This document shows, in pieces, positions 29,391 to 32,367 of a DNA stretch of 32,367 nt. Position 1 is the first letter of the stretch, and each line of letters starts with the position of its first letter. Source of the stretch: Fibrobacter sp. (GTDB taxonomy: Bacteria > Fibrobacterota > Fibrobacteria > Fibrobacterales > Fibrobacteraceae); contig JAFXLS010000140.1 of the NCBI GenBank assembly GCA_017530965.1, positions 1 to 32,367 on the forward strand. The letters run 5' to 3'. The position numbers and the translations under genes were made by a program. Below the pieces are notes generated by a model. The model made no database searches. It worked only from the letters and a program-made list of their open reading frames with translations, and was not told the DNA's origin.

Positions 29391-29882
29391 TCACAATGTA
29401 TCGGGAGCCTTTTCGGGGGCTGGGCCCGGAATTACATCAAAGACATTTCCTTTGAATTCGAAGTAATTGATATCCTTTTCTGAAGCCGGAAGGTCAAACG
29501 TATAATATGCGTAGCATATCCAATTCAGAGAAAATACGGAATCACTATCCGGCACGATTCGCAGGGTATCCCCCACGCGCTCAATCTGCACTTCGTCGTT
29601 ATGGTATTCAAAGTCCACGTCTATGTCCGGAATAACAATCTGGTAACCGACATTTTCCGTATTCGTCAAGTAGGCTTTGTTACCGGCATTGGCGTTGTTC
29701 ATGCTGCAGGGACCCGTATTAGCAACGGCGGTCTTGACAGCATCTTTTCTGCCAATAGCACTATTGGTAACGCCGCTATTGGGGATAGCCGAATCCTGCC
29801 CTCTGGCATTCGTGCTGGATTCGTTCCCGCAGGCAATAAACATAAGTGACAGCATGGCTGTACATGCAATGATTTTTTTCAT
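29391..29882 (-). CDS. Small lipoprotein, third gene of TIGR02147 locus 2
   Basis: 163-aa predicted lipoprotein; the signal ends SLMFIAC with Cys18 as lipidation site. A Ser/Asn-rich linker follows (to about 65), then a compact domain. Its core, VGDTLRIVPD...NWICYAYYTFDLP, recalls the core of the adjacent lipoprotein (LGDTVVVKAK...RCICKSRIDFAV), so the two may be distant paralogues with a conserved Cys pattern. GGAGG lies 8 nt before the ATG. It is 40 bp downstream of the other lipoprotein on the same strand, so it belongs to the operon of the TIGR02147 protein at 31300. No known domain was recognised. A perfect 7-bp inverted repeat CCAATAG-CA-CTATTGG lies at 29752-29767, in the linker-coding part. 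Confidence 0.75.
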   Translation of the reverse strand: MKKIIACTAMLSLMFIACGNESSTNARGQDSAIPNSGVTNSAIGRKDAVKTAVANTGPCSMNNANAGNKAYLTNTENVGYQIVIPDIDVDFEYHNDEVQIERVGDTLRIVPDSDSVFSLNWICYAYYTFDLPASEKDINYFEFKGNVFDVIPGPAPEKAPDTL

Positions 29883-29922
29883 ATCATTATCCTCCTATAA
29901 ATGAAGTCCTTGAATGAATGCC

Positions 29923-30474
29923 TTATTCCGCATCGACAATGTCCATGATTTCCGGCGTAAGAGATCCATTACCGTTATCAAAGTAGAGTAATGTCGCATG
30001 GGTGTAGGCCTCATCGTTATCTACGGCGAAATCAATCCTGGACTTGCAAATACACCTCTGTGCATTCGTATAATCGTATTTCGCCTTTACAACAACCGTA
30101 TCTCCCAAAACGTGGACATTAAGGGTGTCAATTTCAATACCACATGTGAGCGAAATGTTTTCAATGGTAAAGGTTGTCCGATCGGTACCGACATACCTGT
30201 AAGTAAACGGAGGAATCCTTTCTCCACGGGAAACAACCAAGGTGTCATCCATTATGCGTTCGTTTTGACATTGGACATTGGCATCTATAATGCCAATGTC
30301 CAACGAACTCGAACTAGATACGTCCGCAACATCGTTCGACGAGTCACTACTCAACGGATTCAACGCGTTAGTGTTTTCCGCCATGGTATTGGGATCCACC
30401 GATCCTCCACCGGAACACGCAATCACAAGTATCAAAAACAGAGAACCTGAGACAAGAGCAAACTTCTTAAACAT
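29923..30474 (-). CDS. Lipoprotein, second gene of TIGR02147 locus 2
   Basis: 183-aa predicted lipoprotein with signal ending LILVIAC (Cys20). A Ser/Asn-rich linker with SSSSS follows (about 21-60), then a beta-rich domain (about 65-183) with conserved-looking Cys residues (VQCQNE, LTCGIE, RCICKS) and VLGDTVVVKA. It is not recognised as a known family. Its ATG overlaps the end of the TIGR02147 gene by 8 nt, and the ribosome-binding site AAGGAG lies inside the last codons of that gene, so translation is coupled. It is the positional equivalent of the larger lipoprotein at 15800-17110, but its domains differ. A 14-bp inverted repeat lies in its coding sequence just after the linker. Confidence 0.8.
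   Translation of the reverse strand: MFKKFALVSGSLFLILVIACSGGGSVDPNTMAENTNALNPLSSDSSNDVADVSSSSSLDIGIIDANVQCQNERIMDDTLVVSRGERIPPFTYRYVGTDRTTFTIENISLTCGIEIDTLNVHVLGDTVVVKAKYDYTNAQRCICKSRIDFAVDNDEAYTHATLLYFDNGNGSLTPEIMDIVDAE
30271..30303. repeat. Perfect 14-bp inverted repeat inside a lipoprotein gene
   Basis: TTGGACATTGGCAT (30271-30284), loop CTATA, ATGCCAATGTCCAA (30290-30303). In the mRNA it would fold into a strong hairpin about 170 nt after the start codon, just past the poly-Ser linker. Confidence 0.85.
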
Positions 30475-31300
30475 GGAGTTTCTCCTTTATCTTATCCGTA
30501 AACGGGAAAAACTGGAAATTAATTCGACAAACTTGGTTTGAAGCTTTGTATTCGTTAGCAATGGATAGAATTTTCTTGCCACAGGCTTCTAGCTCGTCGA
30601 CAATTCTTCGGCTCGCTTCTTCGTTCACGCCAAGCGTAAGCCCGCTAAAATAACGTTCGTCCGGAGAATAGCGTTCTACTGCGCGAGCCGCCATGTTCGC
30701 CATTTCTTTGTGCATGGTACGAATGGCTATGGGCAAAGCCTCTTTAGAACCGATAACGTTCTGTTCTGTTTGCGAATAGACCTTGTCTCCGTCTTTTTTC
30801 AGGAATCCTGCCTTAACCAAGAAATTCAAGATATCGCGCACTTCTTCGGCTGATACATGCTCCTTGCATTCTTCGGCAAGATCACGTGGGTTGGCTCCAG
30901 GCATCATCGGGGCAAGTTCCCTGAGTACGGGGTACTTCCAGGATTCATAATACTGGAATGCTTCGCTGTCAACGACACGCATGCTATGTTCCACCGCAAT
31001 CTTCTGCATTTCAAGAAGTGCAGCTTTCTTGATAGAATCTTTTTTGGCGTTGCAGAACGTTACCATTTCGTGGAAGTAATCTTTTTCAAAACCGACAAGT
31101 CCCAAGGCTTTCGCGACATTTTCGATTTTTGGCTTGCCCAACCTGCTTTCGCCCTGGCAGACAAGCTTCAAGAAGTTCGGCGAAGTAAAGCCGGCACTCT
31201 TGCAGAACTCTCGCCACGAGAACGCACCCAAGCGTTTGCGCTCGTCGTAGTAATCCTGTATATACAGGCGATAGTCCTTATATTCGAGTATCGATTTCAT
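30467..31300 (-). CDS. TIGR02147-family HTH protein, locus 2
   Basis: 277-aa paralogue of the protein at 14968-15807 along its whole length. The N-termini align residue by residue (MKSILEYKDYRLYIQDYYDE against MKPVMEYTSYRVYIRDYYAE). The HTH-like part reads FSWREFCKSAGFTSPNFLKL, and GKPKIENVAKALGL corresponds to GIERVASAMGL. The C-terminal domain shares YFSGLTLGVNEEASRRI with SGLTIGISESAFEKI. It is cytosolic and probably DNA-binding, but the target is unknown. No ribosome-binding site fits the ATG, while the promoter ends 7 nt before it, so a leaderless mRNA is predicted. It overlaps the lipoprotein gene by 8 nt. Confidence 0.88.
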   Translation of the reverse strand: MKSILEYKDYRLYIQDYYDERKRLGAFSWREFCKSAGFTSPNFLKLVCQGESRLGKPKIENVAKALGLVGFEKDYFHEMVTFCNAKKDSIKKAALLEMQKIAVEHSMRVVDSEAFQYYESWKYPVLRELAPMMPGANPRDLAEECKEHVSAEEVRDILNFLVKAGFLKKDGDKVYSQTEQNVIGSKEALPIAIRTMHKEMANMAARAVERYSPDERYFSGLTLGVNEEASRRIVDELEACGKKILSIANEYKASNQVCRINFQFFPFTDKIKEKLHV

Positions 31301-31307
31301 GTTTATT

Positions 31308-31354
31308 AATATACCTTTTCTCTAATTTAAAATCAATGTAATTCTATACAAAAA
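31308..31354 (-). promoter_or_regulatory. Promoter of TIGR02147 locus 2, predicting a leaderless mRNA
   Basis: On the minus strand: TTTTTGTAT (31354-31346), 9 nt, TTGATT (31336-31331), 17 nt, TATATT (31313-31308), 7 nt, ATG at 31300. The order and spacings are identical to locus 1 (14914-14968). Confidence 0.75.
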
Positions 31355-31412
31355 TTACAATTTTACATGAAAATTCGCATATTTTACAGCCACTTTTTAA
31401 GTGAGAAATTAA

Positions 31413-31437
31413 AATACTATACAGTCTGTATAGTATT
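31413..31437. promoter_or_regulatory. 25-bp perfect palindrome upstream of TIGR02147 locus 2
   Basis: AATACTATACAG (31413-31424), centre T, CTGTATAGTATT (31426-31437). It lies between the terminator of the small membrane protein gene and the TIGR02147 promoter. The half-site TGTATAG also begins the T5GTAT element of that promoter (TTTTTGTATAG), which suggests an operator. It could also be a second terminator hairpin, since TTTTAATTT follows on the minus strand. Confidence 0.5.
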
Positions 31438-31461
31438 AAAAAAGCCGCTATAAAAGCGGCT
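31438..31461 (-). terminator. Terminator of the gatB-small membrane protein unit
   Basis: On the minus strand AGCCGC (31461-31456), loop TTTTATA, GCGGCT (31448-31443), then TTTTT. It lies 23 bp after the stop of the 104-aa membrane protein gene. Confidence 0.8.
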
Positions 31462-31483
31462 GAAATTTGATTGATCCGTAGAA

Positions 31484-31798
31484 TCATCGCTTCGGGTTAT
31501 AATTGTTCATGAGCACCATGGCGACAGCGACACAAAGCATCACCACGCTGCCGACAATGACTTGCTGGCGGTGGTTGTATTCGCGCTTAACGTAGGTCGG
31601 ATTTTCTTCGTTGAGTTCCTGGAGAGTCGGACCCTCATTCAGCTTGGTACTGTCGACGCCATAAAGTTCAGCAGCTTCGGCATCGGTCATGTTCAACGTA
31701 CTGACGTAGGCGCTGTCGTACTTGTCGAGCTTGTCTGCGGCAAAAGACGCCCCTGCGGACAGGAGCGCTATAACCACAACAAGAACGAACTTACTCAT
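31484..31798 (-). CDS. Small exported or membrane protein coupled to gatB
   Basis: 104-aa protein of unknown function. It begins with a signal-type segment (KFVLVVVIALLSAGASFAA, cleavage possible after Ala20 or 21). An acidic middle follows (DKLDKYDSAYVSTLNMTDAE, LYGVDSTKLNEG), and it ends with a hydrophobic segment near 80-97 (VIVGSVVMLCVAVAMVLM) and a short basic tail. The topology would be a periplasmic domain anchored at its C-terminus. Its ATG overlaps the gatB stop by one base (TAATG), so it is translationally coupled to gatB. No family was recognised, and a role linked to tRNA amidation is not implied by this arrangement alone. Confidence 0.75.
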   Translation of the reverse strand: MSKFVLVVVIALLSAGASFAADKLDKYDSAYVSTLNMTDAEAAELYGVDSTKLNEGPTLQELNEENPTYVKREYNHRQQVIVGSVVMLCVAVAMVLMNNYNPKR

Positions 31799-32367
31799 TA
31801 TTCCTTCGCGAGCTTGTCGAGGATCTGGTTCACGAGGCCCGGGTTAGCCTTGCCGCCGGACTTGCGCATGGTCATACCCACGAGGAAGCCCTTGAGTGCC
31901 ACCTTGCCTGCCTTGAATTCGGCGAACTGGGCTGCGTTTTCGGCACACACGGCACGGACCACTTCTTCGATAGCGCCGGTGTCGGTCACCTGCACCAGGC
32001 CCTTTTCCTTCACGATGGCTTCAGGATCCTTGCCGGTCTCGAACATCTCGGCGAAGACCGTCTTTGCAATCTTTCCGTTGATGGTGTTATCGGCAATCAG
32101 GTTCACGAGCTTGCAGAGGTCTTCGGGCTTGATCTTGAGGGCGTTGAGGCCGCCTTCGAGTTCCTTCACCTTGGCGAGGAGTTCAGTAATCACCCAGTTG
32201 GCGAGCACCTTGCCGTTCTTGCAGTTCTTCGCAGCGGTGTCGTACCATTCGCTCACGTCGCGGTCTTCGGTCAGCACCATGGCGTCGTATTCGGAAACAC
32301 CGAAGTCGTCCATGAAGCGCTTGCGGCGGGCATCCGGCAGTTCCGGAAGCGTGCGGCGGATTTCTTC
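31798..32367 (-). CDS. gatB: Aspartyl/glutamyl-tRNA amidotransferase subunit B, C-terminal part
   Basis: The last 189 codons of gatB, cut by the window edge at 32367; the frame is open to the very end. GatB is the subunit of the GatCAB amidotransferase that recognises misacylated Glu-tRNA(Gln) or Asp-tRNA(Asn). Seen here are the end of the cradle domain (EEIRRTLPELPDARRKRF, FGVSEYDAMVLTEDRDVSEW) and the C-terminal helical and YqeY-like tail domain (KVLANWVITELLAKV, LADNTINGKIAKTVFAEM-like segment, FLVGMTMRKSGGKANPGLVN). The end at 31798 is the natural stop. Confidence 0.95.
   Translation of the reverse strand, partial: EEIRRTLPELPDARRKRFMDDFGVSEYDAMVLTEDRDVSEWYDTAAKNCKNGKVLANWVITELLAKVKELEGGLNALKIKPEDLCKLVNLIADNTINGKIAKTVFAEMFETGKDPEAIVKEKGLVQVTDTGAIEEVVRAVCAENAAQFAEFKAGKVALKGFLVGMTMRKSGGKANPGLVNQILDKLAKE

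Overview
The window looks like chromosomal DNA from the phylum Fibrobacterota, probably Fibrobacter or a close relative. Four signs point there: a FISUMP-domain lipoprotein, two members of the TIGR02147 family (first described as a Fibrobacter succinogenes paralogous family), runs of four or more serines as linkers in secreted proteins, and a circularly permuted GH16 mixed-linkage glucanase of the F. succinogenes type. Genes are close-packed on both strands. I see no integrase, transposase, phage or CRISPR signature.

Layout. 1-1.5 kb: FISUMP lipoprotein, then a 25-codon LEPR-motif micro-ORF and two hairpin terminators. 1.5-4 kb: Rpn-type PD-(D/E)XK nuclease and a MurC-like ligase. 4-7.7 kb (minus): DUF2914 membrane protein, then aguB and aguA (agmatine to putrescine), split by a nested inverted-repeat element. 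7.9-10 kb: radical SAM plus DUF4130 DNA-metabolism pair, separated by a 70-bp array of degenerate heptads in two orientations. 10.1-11.7 kb: GH5 with a carbohydrate-binding-like domain and no visible signal peptide. 11.9-14.7 kb: tandem GAF-GGDEF paralogues. 15-17.6 kb: TIGR02147 regulator, lipoprotein and PAS/zinc-ribbon protein. 17.8-20.7 kb (minus): lipoprotein and M3 peptidase; then tRNA-Ser(GGA) and an RpoZ-like omega subunit. 20.7-21.2 kb: 513 bp without a confident gene, with competing hairpins. 21.2-24 kb (minus): HD-GYP protein and a secreted clan CD peptidase with a PA14 domain. 24.1-25.9 kb: ruvA and ruvB. 26.1-28.6 kb: lichenase and a regulator with two GntR-like DNA-binding domains. 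28.6-29.4 kb (minus): PurO-like IMP cyclohydrolase. 29.4-31.3 kb (minus): a second TIGR02147 locus with two lipoproteins. 31.5 kb to the end (minus): a small membrane protein and the C-terminal part of gatB.

Most interesting candidate. The two TIGR02147 loci, 14.5 kb apart and on opposite strands, share the same architecture. Each has a T5GTAT element, 9 nt, a TTGA-type -35 box, 17 nt, TATATT, 7 nt, then ATGAAA, which predicts a leaderless mRNA. Each regulator stop overlaps the lipoprotein start by exactly 8 nt at a nearly identical junction. This suggests a repeated, separately regulated module of a cytosolic HTH protein and a translationally coupled surface lipoprotein, with a PAS/zinc-ribbon protein in one copy. 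Its function is unknown. Everything here was read by eye; family names come from motif recognition, not from searches.
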